Assembly (NCBI RefSeq): GCF_000426745.1
Contig: NZ_AUFY01000007.1
Coordinates: 1 to 64,000, forward strand
Source of the DNA: Veillonella montpellierensis DSM 17217
GTDB lineage: Bacteria > Bacillota > Negativicutes > Veillonellales > Veillonellaceae
Reading direction: 5' to 3'
Length of the DNA stretch: 64,000 nt
Shown: in pieces, positions 15,988-24,921 of the stretch
How positions within the stretch are numbered: the stretch's first letter is position 1
Layout: each line of letters opens with the position of its first letter
Notes under the pieces: generated by a model
What the model saw: the letters and a program-made list of their open reading frames with translations, nothing else
What the model was told of the DNA's origin: nothing
The model's database searches: none
Made by a program: the position numbers and the translations under genes

Positions 15988-18030
15988 GTGAAAAATATTC
16001 AGAAACGACGAAAACTATATTCGCCTATACTATTCCTAATCATTGTAATAGGCTTACTTTCAGCGTTATATCTTGTGTATGAACGTCATCATTTGGAACA
16101 TGCACAAAATCATATTGAAAATATTGTAGACTATGATGCAGTACTTCGTGCATCTTCCTATGAGAAAAGACCAGCTAGTGAGGCCTTTAAAGATTTGAAA
16201 GAGGCTGGCGTTACGGCAATGGCCATCTATGATCGTACGTTAGAAAAAGCAAATGATGCAGGGCAAGTACGCGTTATGCATGCCATTGATGCCAGTCATG
16301 TTGAGTTTATTGGCGCTCAGGTTGCTGATGGGGCCACATATATATTCCCCGTTGCAGGAAAAGAAGGCTATTTTAAAGAAATCCGCGAGGATCTAGAACA
16401 TCGACTAGGGGCTAATCGTGTGGTTATATTGAATAGTGTATATGGTCCTGTTATAGAAATTAAGGGAATACCTTTTGACTCATTGAAGAAAATGAAGTTA
16501 AGTATTTCTCGCTTGCAAGCGGAAGAAGTGATTGCTCATGATTTTAATGTGGTGGTGCGACCATCGAACTTTAAAAATGAAACACGAAGTGACGTAGAGC
16601 TAGTCTTTAAACGGATTGACGGATTATCTCGTATAGATGGAATTGTGTTTGTTGGTAAAGAGGTATTAGGATATCCTAATCATTTAGATGTGATGCAGAC
16701 ATTGTTACAACAGCACCAAATTCCTGTAGTAGGAATTGAAGCTGTTAATCAATTGCAGTATGATCCACAAATGGGCTTTCATGAGTTAGCCGTAGGCAAT
16801 CAGTATAGTGTAGGTAGACTGTACACTGTTACTAAAGAAGAAATGAAAAAGCTATCGCCTAATGAAGTAGCGCAATGGTTTTATATTAGTGATATTGAAC
16901 GTAATATTCGTTTTAATTTATATCCAATTTACGAAGAGGGCGTCGGCAATCAGACTGCCTTAGCTACGAGTATTGGATATATGAAAACGGTGAAAGATAA
17001 GTTAGAAGAACGTGACTTTGTTTTTGGCGCACCATCTATATACCCACCATATAATCCGAGTCCTATTCTAGTAGTGCTTGTTATGGCTGGATCGATTGCC
17101 TTATCTGTATTCATGTTGTCTATGTTAGTTGTTATCGGACAACGACAACAGGTAGTGTTGTTATGTACATTATTATTACTATCTGTGGTTTTATATGTAG
17201 TTACAAATGGTACGGTGATTACACAATTATGGGCGTTGGCGGCGGCAGTGGCAGCTCCAGTAGTAGCGATTACGGCTGCGATGGATCATATGAAACAGAA
17301 ACAGAGCTCATATCAAGGTGGTTGGAAACAAGCAACGGTTCGTGCGGTCATTTATTTAGTGGTTGCTGCATGTTTAGCCGCCATTGGAGGTATGTTCATT
17401 GCAGGTATGTTAGGTAATACAAGATTTTTTATGGAGTTTTCAATCTTTAGAGGTGTGAAACTAACATTTGTGTTACCGATTATATTGACCGCCATTGCGT
17501 TCTTACAACGCTTTCCACTGTGGAAAGGTAATACGATTACTACGGTAGATGAAGGTAAGAAATTTTTGGTAGAATTTTTCACCATAGATATTAAATTATA
17601 TGTACTCGTTTTGGTAGCTGCATTAGCTGGTATTGCATGGATTTTTGTGGGCCGTAGTGGACATACAGCTGGCGTACCTGTACCAGGTATTGAAGTGGCA
17701 TTGAGAAGGTTCTTGGAAAACACTTTGTATGCACGACCACGAGAAAAAGAATTTTTGATTGGACATCCTGCTTTCCTTATCGCTGTTGTAGCATGCTTAC
17801 AAAAATGGCCAGTTATCGTACATTTTATCGCTACAGTAGCTGGTGTTATTGGTATTGCATCTATGGTAGAAACCTTCTGTCATATACGGACACCTGTTTA
17901 TATGTCTATTATGCGTGGCTTGGATGGCTTGTGGATGGGCATTGTGATTGGTATTATCGCCATCATAGTTATTCGTTTTATCATGTATAGCATTCATTGG
18001 TATCAAAAAGAGGAGTCTCATAATGAATAG
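15988..18030 (+). CDS. DUF5693 polytopic membrane protein
   Basis: This 680-aa protein has one N-terminal membrane helix (about 12-32), a ~330-residue extracytoplasmic domain, and a C-terminal half of roughly eight or more helices starting near residue 355. It matches the DUF5693 family, which in Firmicutes is found next to csaB. It overlaps csaB by 8 bp, so the two are translationally coupled. Start: GTG 15988 behind AGGAAGG. The function is not established; context suggests it handles a substrate of CsaB or the modified wall polymer. No catalytic motif is recognisable. Confidence 0.75.
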   Translation: MKNIQKRRKLYSPILFLIIVIGLLSALYLVYERHHLEHAQNHIENIVDYDAVLRASSYEKRPASEAFKDLKEAGVTAMAIYDRTLEKANDAGQVRVMHAIDASHVEFIGAQVADGATYIFPVAGKEGYFKEIREDLEHRLGANRVVILNSVYGPVIEIKGIPFDSLKKMKLSISRLQAEEVIAHDFNVVVRPSNFKNETRSDVELVFKRIDGLSRIDGIVFVGKEVLGYPNHLDVMQTLLQQHQIPVVGIEAVNQLQYDPQMGFHELAVGNQYSVGRLYTVTKEEMKKLSPNEVAQWFYISDIERNIRFNLYPIYEEGVGNQTALATSIGYMKTVKDKLEERDFVFGAPSIYPPYNPSPILVVLVMAGSIALSVFMLSMLVVIGQRQQVVLLCTLLLLSVVLYVVTNGTVITQLWALAAAVAAPVVAITAAMDHMKQKQSSYQGGWKQATVRAVIYLVVAACLAAIGGMFIAGMLGNTRFFMEFSIFRGVKLTFVLPIILTAIAFLQRFPLWKGNTITTVDEGKKFLVEFFTIDIKLYVLVLVAALAGIAWIFVGRSGHTAGVPVPGIEVALRRFLENTLYARPREKEFLIGHPAFLIAVVACLQKWPVIVHFIATVAGVIGIASMVETFCHIRTPVYMSIMRGLDGLWMGIVIGIIAIIVIRFIMYSIHWYQKEESHNE

Positions 18031-19108
18031 AATTATGATTTCTGGTTATTATGGCTTTGGGAATGCTGGTGATGAAGCTATGCTATCTGCTATTTTAGAA
18101 GCTATGTTAGAAGTAATTCCCGATGCAAGAATTACTGTCATTTCAGGTAATCCAAGAGATACAGCCGCCAAACATGGTGTTACATCGATAGGCAGATTTT
18201 CATTGCTATCAATTATACGCTCTTTATGGTCTTGCGATTTGCTCATTAGTGGCGGTGGCAGTCTGTTGCAAGACGTAACGAGTCACCGCAGCTTATACTA
18301 TTATTTAAGTATTATTTTTCTTGCTACTGTATTGCATAAAAAGATTATGATTTATGCGCAGGGGATAGGGCCACTCACAAGACAATTGGCGAAAAGGGCC
18401 GTGGCAAACGTGTTAAATCATGTAACGATGATTACTGTACGCGACCAAATATCGAAAGACGAATTGTTAGAGTTAGGCGTTCACAAACCACCTATCAAAG
18501 TTACGGCAGATGCAGTATTATCTATGCATGCAGTAGATACGACGATTGGCAAACGCTTGTTGAAAGCGTATAATTTATCAGGTGTAAAGTATCGTATTGG
18601 CGTGAGTGTGCGCTCGTGGAAACAGGCAACGAGCTATAGACATTCATTAGCTAAGGCTTTGACTACTTTACAAGAAGAAATGAATGCGGAAGTTCTTTTT
18701 ATTCCCATGTCGCATCCAGAAGATACTCTGGAAGCACAGAAAATAAGTGAACTTATGAAACATAGACCGATACTATTGGATAGAACCTATACAACTACAG
18801 AATTATTGGCGTTGTCTGGATGTGTAGATGTGATGATTGGCGTTAGATTACATGCGTTGGTATTTGCGTCACTCATGAAAAAACCAGTAGTGGGTATTTC
18901 CTATGATCCTAAAATTATTAATTTTTTAGACATGATAGGACAAGCCCCCATAGGTACATTAGACTCGCTAGATGAAACCTTATTAGTGGAGCGGGTGAAA
19001 CAATTATTGCTTGATAAATCCGTATATGAGCAGTCTTTTAAACAGATTGAAACTTTGCAAGAAGAGTCATTGAAAACTGCACATATTGCATTGTCGTTAT
19101 TAGATTAG
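18023..19108 (+). CDS. csaB: Polysaccharide pyruvyl transferase CsaB
   Basis: This 361-aa transferase adds ketal-pyruvate to cell-wall polysaccharide, creating the ligand bound by SLH-domain proteins. The N-terminus ISGYYGFGNAGDEAML and the C-terminal MIGVRLHALVFASLMKKPVVGISYDPK are the family signatures. GAGGAG precedes ATG 18023, inside the end of the DUF5693 gene. In a diderm Negativicute, SLH proteins such as OmpM tie the outer membrane to peptidoglycan, so this enzyme may condition that link. The link to OmpM is inference; no SLH gene is in the window. Confidence 0.9.
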   Translation: MNRIMISGYYGFGNAGDEAMLSAILEAMLEVIPDARITVISGNPRDTAAKHGVTSIGRFSLLSIIRSLWSCDLLISGGGSLLQDVTSHRSLYYYLSIIFLATVLHKKIMIYAQGIGPLTRQLAKRAVANVLNHVTMITVRDQISKDELLELGVHKPPIKVTADAVLSMHAVDTTIGKRLLKAYNLSGVKYRIGVSVRSWKQATSYRHSLAKALTTLQEEMNAEVLFIPMSHPEDTLEAQKISELMKHRPILLDRTYTTTELLALSGCVDVMIGVRLHALVFASLMKKPVVGISYDPKIINFLDMIGQAPIGTLDSLDETLLVERVKQLLLDKSVYEQSFKQIETLQEESLKTAHIALSLLD

Positions 19109-19152
19109 AAAAGTATCTATCACAGCTATTTTAGAATGGAGGTCCTTTGACT

Positions 19153-19983
19153 ATGCTAACAGTTGAAGAAAAACAATTAGTTCAAGAAAAAGCAAAACAA
19201 ATTCGTGCTAGTATTGTAAAGGCTGTTACGGCAGCTAAATCCGGTCATCCTGGTGGCTCTTTATCTATTGCAGATCTTATGGCATTACTATATTTTAAAG
19301 AAATGAATGTAGATGTAGAACATCCAAAAATGTCCAACCGTGATCGGCTTGTACTTTCTAAAGGACATGCAGCACCTGCTTTATATGCTACGTTAGCAGA
19401 AAAAGGCTTTTTCCCTAAAGAAGAATTATTGTATCTTCGTAAAATCAATCATATGTTACAAGGACATCCAGATATGAAACATACACCAGGTGTTGATATG
19501 TCTACTGGTTCTCTAGGACAAGGAATCAGCGCAGCATGTGGTATGGCATTAGCTGGTAAAATTGACCATGCAAACTATCGTGTATATAGTATTTTAGGCG
19601 ATGGTGAATTAGAAGAAGGTCAAGTGTGGGAAGCGGCTATGTTTGCAGGTCATTATAAACTTAATAACTTAACAGCTTTCATAGATTTTAATGGATTACA
19701 AATTGATGGAGATGTGACGAAAGTATTGTCGCCATTACCAATACCAGAAAAATTTGCGGCCTTTCAGTGGAATGTGTTAGAAGTAAATGGTCATGATATA
19801 GAACAATTACATGATGCCATAGAGAAAGCGAAAGCATGTACAACGAAACCAACTGCTATCGTTATGCACACTGTAAAAGGTAAAGGCGTTTCTGAGATGG
19901 AAGGTCAAGCTGGTTGGCATGGTAAAGCACCAAGTGAAGAACAAGCTGTAGTATTTGTGAAAGAAATTTTGGAGGCAGAATAA
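19153..19983 (+). CDS. Transketolase, N-terminal (TPP-binding) subunit
   Basis: This 276-aa subunit corresponds to the N-terminal third of transketolase. It has the SGHPGGSLSIADLMA start of the fold and the TPP/Mg motif GDGELEEGQVWEAA. With the following gene it forms a split transketolase moving two-carbon units in the non-oxidative pentose phosphate pathway. Splitting into two genes is common in Firmicutes and Archaea. GGAGG lies 10 nt before ATG 19153; a TTG at 19147 is an alternative. Its stop and the next start share a base (TAATG). Confidence 0.93.
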   Translation: MLTVEEKQLVQEKAKQIRASIVKAVTAAKSGHPGGSLSIADLMALLYFKEMNVDVEHPKMSNRDRLVLSKGHAAPALYATLAEKGFFPKEELLYLRKINHMLQGHPDMKHTPGVDMSTGSLGQGISAACGMALAGKIDHANYRVYSILGDGELEEGQVWEAAMFAGHYKLNNLTAFIDFNGLQIDGDVTKVLSPLPIPEKFAAFQWNVLEVNGHDIEQLHDAIEKAKACTTKPTAIVMHTVKGKGVSEMEGQAGWHGKAPSEEQAVVFVKEILEAE

Positions 19984-20915
19984 TGGGAAAGGCAACTCGT
20001 GAAGCGTATGGACAGGCGTTAGCAAAAATCGGTAAAGAAAATACCAATATTATTGTTTTAGATGCCGATTTATCTAAATCCACTAAAACAGATGTATTTA
20101 AACAAGAATTTCCAGAACGATTTTTTAATGTGGGCATAGCCGAACAAAATTTGATTAGTGTTGGCGCAGGTTTGGCAGCGGCTGGCAAAGTACCATTTGT
20201 ATCGTCGTTTGCCATGTTTGCCACAGGGCGTGCTTTTGAGCAGATTCGTAATGCCGTATGTTATCCTAAATTAAACGTGAAGATTTGTGCCACTCACGCA
20301 GGTATTACCGTAGGAGAAGATGGGGCTACGCATCAAAGCTTAGAAGATATTGCTTGCATGCGAGTTCTACCTAATATGACGGTAGTTGTGCCTGCCGATG
20401 GAAAAGAAACAGAATCTGTGATTCGATGGGCAGCTACCTATGAAGGTCCTGTATATGTACGGCTTGGTCGTGCTGGTGTAGATGATACAACACCAGATGA
20501 TTATCAATTTGTGTCAGGAAAAAGTCAACAATTAATAGATGGGACTATGGCTACTATTATTGCTTGTGGCGCCTTAGTTGGACCAGCGATGGAAGCAAGT
20601 CGTCAATTAGCTAATAAAAACATTAGTGTTCGCGTTATTAATATGGCTTCCATTAAGCCAATTGATAAAGAAGCCATTATACGAGCTGCTCGTGAAACAG
20701 GTGCTATTGTTACTGCGGAAGAACATAATCGTATAGGCGGCCTTAGTGCAGCTGTTGCCGAAGTAGTAGTAACTGAAGCTCCAGTACCAATGCAATTCGT
20801 TGGCGTACAAGATACATTTGGCGAATCGGGCACACCGAAAGAACTTATGGCAAAATATGGATTGACTGCTGAACATATTGTAGCAGCTGTAGAAGCTATT
20901 ATTGCTAAAAAATAG
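19983..20915 (+). CDS. Transketolase, C-terminal (pyrimidine-binding) subunit
   Basis: This 310-aa partner carries the pyrimidine-binding and C-terminal domains. The conserved glutamate is in VGIAEQNLISVGAGLAAAGKVPFVSSFAMF, followed by HAGITVGEDGATHQSLEDIA and the C-terminal AEEHNRIGGL segment. Coupled to the N-terminal subunit gene by the TAATG overlap. It is followed 15 bp later by ftsE, so it may be cotranscribed with the division genes. DXS-type enzymes share the fold, but the split form and lengths fit transketolase. Confidence 0.93.
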   Translation: MGKATREAYGQALAKIGKENTNIIVLDADLSKSTKTDVFKQEFPERFFNVGIAEQNLISVGAGLAAAGKVPFVSSFAMFATGRAFEQIRNAVCYPKLNVKICATHAGITVGEDGATHQSLEDIACMRVLPNMTVVVPADGKETESVIRWAATYEGPVYVRLGRAGVDDTTPDDYQFVSGKSQQLIDGTMATIIACGALVGPAMEASRQLANKNISVRVINMASIKPIDKEAIIRAARETGAIVTAEEHNRIGGLSAAVAEVVVTEAPVPMQFVGVQDTFGESGTPKELMAKYGLTAEHIVAAVEAIIAKK

Positions 20916-20930
20916 AAAAGGAAGTTACCT

Positions 20931-21617
20931 ATGATTGAATTTAAGAATGTCAATAAAGTCTATGATAATGGGTCATTGGCTTTAGACAATGTATCCATTC
21001 ACATTGATAAGGGAGAATTTGTACTTATCGTTGGGGCGAGTGGCGCTGGTAAGTCTACATTTATAAAACTTTTATCCCATGAAGTATTACCTGATACGGG
21101 TACAGTTGTGGTTAATGATATTGATGTGAGTCGTATCAAAAAACGCAAGATACCCTACTTGCGTCGCAAGTTAGGTATCGTGTTCCAAGACTTTCGCTTA
21201 CTACCTAATAAAACGGTCTTTGAAAATGTTGCATTTGCATTAGAAGTAATTGAGGAAAAACCATCAATTATTAAACAAAAGGTAAATGAAGTGTTGGATA
21301 TGGTTGGATTGTTACATAAATCCGACGACTTGCCAGAAGATTTGAGTGGCGGTGAACAACAACGGGTAGCAGTAGCTCGTGCGATTGTGAACAAACCATT
21401 AGTATTGATTGCTGATGAACCTACAGGTAACCTCGATCCTGCTACTAGTAAAGAAATTGTTGATTTATTTAAGGAAATTAACAATCTAGGTACAACAGTG
21501 GTAATGGTGACACATAATATGGACTTAGTGACCTATTTGAATAAACGAGTAATTGCATTGAGTGAAGGCCGTATTATTAGTGATAATTTGAGAGGTGCTG
21601 AATTCAATGAAAATTAG
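20931..21617 (+). CDS. ftsE: Cell division ABC ATPase FtsE
   Basis: This 228-aa ATPase partners FtsX and transmits cytoplasmic ATP hydrolysis to a periplasmic hydrolase at the septum. Walker A GASGAGKST (about 34-42), LSGGEQQRVAVARAI and ADEPTGNLDP are all present, and the LRRKLGIVFQDFRLLPNKTVFENV Q-loop region is FtsE-typical. It overlaps ftsX by 11 bp. The downstream M23 hydrolase and ctpA complete a functional block. Confidence 0.96.
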   Translation: MIEFKNVNKVYDNGSLALDNVSIHIDKGEFVLIVGASGAGKSTFIKLLSHEVLPDTGTVVVNDIDVSRIKKRKIPYLRRKLGIVFQDFRLLPNKTVFENVAFALEVIEEKPSIIKQKVNEVLDMVGLLHKSDDLPEDLSGGEQQRVAVARAIVNKPLVLIADEPTGNLDPATSKEIVDLFKEINNLGTTVVMVTHNMDLVTYLNKRVIALSEGRIISDNLRGAEFNEN

Positions 21618-22494
21618 AACAAGTAACTATTTTATTAAAGAAGCCATTAAGTCGATGAAACGAAATGGACTTATGACATTAGCTTCCATCTCCACCGTAG
21701 CATTATCATTATTTATGCTAGGCGTATTTATTTGTGGCGTTGTTAATCTAAATAATATGGCAGCCAGTCTTGAAAATGAGGTGCAAATTAGCATCTATTT
21801 GAAAGACGATCTATCAACGGACCAAATTATGGCAGTCGGCAAAAAGATTAAGGCAATTCCACGAATTAAGGAAATTAAATTCGTTAATAAAGAAGAAGCT
21901 ATGAAAGAGTTTAAAGAACGTTTAGGTGATCAACAACAACTCGTCAATGCCTTAAATGGTGTTAACCCATTACCTAATTCCTACGTATTGACCTTTGAAA
22001 ATCCAGAAGATGTAAAAACTACCGCTAAAATGGTAGCTCAATTTCCTGGAGTAGAAAGTTCTCATTATGGACAAGATGTGGTGGAAGAATTATTCAAAGT
22101 TACACAAGTTATCCGCATTGGGGGCATTATTCTAATCGCATTCTTAGCAGCAGCGACTTTATTTATTATCTCTAATACGATTCGTTTAACCGTATTTGCT
22201 CGTCGTAAAGAAATTGCGATTATGAAATATGTAGGCGCTACCAATAGTTTTATTCGTTGGCCATTTTTGATTGAAGGCATGCTGTTAGGGGCTATCGGTG
22301 GATTGATTGCCATTGCCTGCGTATGGGAATTCTACCATTTTATTACCGTAGAAGTATCTGAATCATTAGCCTTTTTCCCATTGATTCCAATGTACCCATT
22401 CTTCTATCAACTTATGGGCGTTTTATTGGGCGTGGGCATTGTTGTAGGAGCTATTGGTAGTACGATATCTCTAAAACAATACATGAAAGTATAG
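21607..22494 (+). CDS. ftsX: Cell division protein FtsX
   Basis: This 295-aa membrane protein has one N-terminal helix, an extracytoplasmic loop (about 45-170) that contacts the hydrolase activator, and three C-terminal helices carrying the FtsX/permease domain (RLTVFARRKEIAIMKYVGATNSFIRWPFLIEG). ATG 21607 lies inside ftsE after GAGAGGTG. Together with FtsE it should control the EnvC-like M23 protein encoded 14 bp downstream. Confidence 0.95.
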   Translation: MKIRTSNYFIKEAIKSMKRNGLMTLASISTVALSLFMLGVFICGVVNLNNMAASLENEVQISIYLKDDLSTDQIMAVGKKIKAIPRIKEIKFVNKEEAMKEFKERLGDQQQLVNALNGVNPLPNSYVLTFENPEDVKTTAKMVAQFPGVESSHYGQDVVEELFKVTQVIRIGGIILIAFLAAATLFIISNTIRLTVFARRKEIAIMKYVGATNSFIRWPFLIEGMLLGAIGGLIAIACVWEFYHFITVEVSESLAFFPLIPMYPFFYQLMGVLLGVGIVVGAIGSTISLKQYMKV

Positions 22495-22508
22495 ATAAAG
22501 GGGTACAC

Positions 22509-23678
22509 ATGAAACAAGGTAAACTTACATCTCGCTTAGTGGCAATGGCACTTTGCGGGGCCATTCTTATGACACCTCTTTACATTTATGCAGACGATGA
22601 AGACTTAACCAATCAATTGACGGGCATTCAACAACAAATGGATGCACAAAATAGCAAAAAAGCAGATGCAGAAACTGTAATAGGTACGGTGTCTGAACAG
22701 TTAAAAGCCATTGAAGAAGAATTGAATCAAGCAAAGACGGCTTTGGCTGCTATCCAAAAACAACGTGTAGCCACTGAAAATGAAATTACGGTGACACAGA
22801 AAAAAATGGAAGAAGCACAAAAGCGTTTAAAAGGTCGTGAAGCTGTATTCTATAAGCGCGTTCGCGATATTTATATTAATGGGCGATTGAGTTATTTAGA
22901 TGTTGTGATTGGTTCCAAAGACTTTAGTGATTTTGCGAATCGCTTAGAAATTTTAAAGCGTATTATTGATTCTGATATTAACTTATTAAAATCAATCAAG
23001 CAAGAACGGGCAGAAATTGAGGAACATAAGAAAACATTAGAAGCTGATAAAGCAAAGATTGTAGAATTAGAAAAAGATGCACAAGCAAAGCAGGCACTCA
23101 TAGAAAAGAAAAAGGCGGAACGAAATGCTGTCTTAGAACGAGCACAAAATGATAAAGCTACGGCGATGGCGGCGATTGAAGAATTAAAGGCTTCGTCAGC
23201 ACAGATCAGTGCATTGATCAAACAACGACAACAAGAACGTGCTGCAGCCGCTTCCTCTGCACAGGGGTCTGGTAGTGCTGGTTATGTACAAGGTACGGGC
23301 ACATTTAGTTGGCCTGTTAACGGCGAAATTACATCACCGTATGGATATCGTATTCATCCTATTTGGGGAACACGTATTTATCATTCCGGTATTGATATTG
23401 GTGTGGATGAAGGAACACCAGTTCATGCAGCCGATGGTGGTACAGTTATTGCCGCTGAATGGTATGGCGGATATGGCTATGCCGTTGTTATAGATCATGG
23501 CAATGGTCTATCTACATTATATGGTCATAATTCTGAATTGGCTGTATCAGCAGGACAAACAGTGTCTAAAGGTCAAGTTATTGCATACGCAGGTAGTACA
23601 GGAAACTCTACAGGGCCGCATGTTCACTTTGAAGTGCGTGTAAATGGCGATGCTGTGGATCCTATGGGATATTTATAA
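22509..23678 (+). CDS. EnvC-type M23 peptidase with coiled coil, probable FtsEX-controlled hydrolase
   Basis: This 389-aa protein has a signal peptide (about 1-29, ending YIYA-DDED), a long coiled coil (about 33-245, rich in Q/K/E/A heptads), a Ser/Gly linker and a C-terminal LytM domain. Zinc ligands are His292 and Asp296 (HSGID) and His373 of HVHFE; His371 is catalytic-like. These residues are all present, so unlike E. coli EnvC, whose LytM site is degenerate, this one should cut peptidoglycan itself. It lies 14 bp after ftsX, the usual partner order. Its name is left blank because both EnvC-like and PcsB/CwlO-like roles are possible. Confidence 0.9.
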   Translation: MKQGKLTSRLVAMALCGAILMTPLYIYADDEDLTNQLTGIQQQMDAQNSKKADAETVIGTVSEQLKAIEEELNQAKTALAAIQKQRVATENEITVTQKKMEEAQKRLKGREAVFYKRVRDIYINGRLSYLDVVIGSKDFSDFANRLEILKRIIDSDINLLKSIKQERAEIEEHKKTLEADKAKIVELEKDAQAKQALIEKKKAERNAVLERAQNDKATAMAAIEELKASSAQISALIKQRQQERAAAASSAQGSGSAGYVQGTGTFSWPVNGEITSPYGYRIHPIWGTRIYHSGIDIGVDEGTPVHAADGGTVIAAEWYGGYGYAVVIDHGNGLSTLYGHNSELAVSAGQTVSKGQVIAYAGSTGNSTGPHVHFEVRVNGDAVDPMGYL

Positions 23679-23679
23679 T

Positions 23680-24840
23680 ATGAATAGGAAATATTTACAA
23701 CAATGTAGAATTTGGATATATAGAGTATTAAAAGTTCTCATATCGGGTATAGTCGTGATGTGGCTTACTTTTTGGTATATATCGGGCTCTCCATTGGGAG
23801 CGGTGAAATTCTTCTTTACCTACTATACAGCAAGTCAGTTTTTTATGACACCAGTAACTAAAGATGCCTTATTTACGGGTGCTTTAAAAGGTATGATGGA
23901 ATCACTAAATGAGCCACATAGTATGTATATGAATCGAGAGGAATTTCATGAATTGTTATCGGCCACATCTGGTACATATAGTGGCGTTGGTATAGTTTTG
24001 GGAGCTGCTGAATCAGGTGGACTTGAGGCTATGAGTGTTATTGAAGACCAACCAGCGGATCGAGCCGGGATTGTAAGTGGCGATAAAATTATTAAAATTG
24101 ATGGCAAAGATATTACGTCAATGCCACTTAATGAAGCGGCTAGCTTAATCCGTGGTGAGGCTAATACGCATGTAACGTTAACGGTTGTTCATAATGGTGG
24201 TATGGAAGATATTGATTTAATTCGAGAACAAATAAAATTACCTACTGTAAAAGGTAAAATGTTAACACCTGATGTAGGTTATATACGAATTAGTCAATTT
24301 GCAGAAGATACGGGCAAAGATTTTGCACGTACCTATGAAGAATTACAAAAACAAGGAATGAAAAAATTAGTATTGGATTTACGAAACAATCCAGGTGGAT
24401 TACTTAATGTAGCACAAGAAGTATCTAATTATATCATTCCTAAAGGCATATTGGTAACGGTGCAAAGTCGGACGGGTACGATTGATTACTATGAATCTGA
24501 AGGGGTAGAACCATCCATTCCTATGACGGTATTAATTAATAAAGGATCTGCTAGTGCATCAGAAATTATTGCTGGTGCGGTGCAAGACCGTCAAGTGGGA
24601 ACTATCGTTGGCACTACTAGTTATGGTAAAGGTACGGTACAGACCGTATTGCCTAGTGTTGGCGGTGAAGGTATTAAAGTAACCATTGCTAAATATCATA
24701 CACCTAATGATAGAGTGATTGATGGAATCGGGATTCAACCAGATGTAGAATTTCCTCTACCAGAAGGAGAACGACCAAGTTATAAAGATGTATTGGATAG
24801 TCAAATACAGAAATGTTTAGAAATTTTAGATAAGAAATAG
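23680..24840 (+). CDS. ctpA: C-terminal processing peptidase (S41 family) with PDZ domain
   Basis: This 386-aa serine protease has an N-terminal membrane anchor (about 14-34), a PDZ domain (about 100-180) and the S41 catalytic domain. The catalytic dyad is Ser292 (in KGSASASE) and Lys317 (in SYGKGTV), exactly the 25-residue spacing of Prc/CtpA. It begins one base after the M23 gene stop (TAATATG), with a weak GGGA ribosome site inside that gene, so it is probably coupled. Such proteases trim or degrade peptidoglycan hydrolases and other periplasmic proteins, fitting its neighbours. Confidence 0.94.
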   Translation: MNRKYLQQCRIWIYRVLKVLISGIVVMWLTFWYISGSPLGAVKFFFTYYTASQFFMTPVTKDALFTGALKGMMESLNEPHSMYMNREEFHELLSATSGTYSGVGIVLGAAESGGLEAMSVIEDQPADRAGIVSGDKIIKIDGKDITSMPLNEAASLIRGEANTHVTLTVVHNGGMEDIDLIREQIKLPTVKGKMLTPDVGYIRISQFAEDTGKDFARTYEELQKQGMKKLVLDLRNNPGGLLNVAQEVSNYIIPKGILVTVQSRTGTIDYYESEGVEPSIPMTVLINKGSASASEIIAGAVQDRQVGTIVGTTSYGKGTVQTVLPSVGGEGIKVTIAKYHTPNDRVIDGIGIQPDVEFPLPEGERPSYKDVLDSQIQKCLEILDKK

Positions 24841-24843
24841 TAA

Positions 24844-24890
24844 TAGGCGGTTAAGGTTTATCGAATACAGGATATAGGCTTGACCGCCTA
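24844..24890 (+). terminator. Imperfect inverted repeat after ctpA, weak terminator candidate
   Basis: TAGGCGGTTAAGG and GCTTGACCGCCTA pair over most of their length, but no T run follows. Confidence 0.4.
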
Positions 24891-24921
24891 CTTAGTACAT
24901 GAATAGAAAAGGAAATACAAT

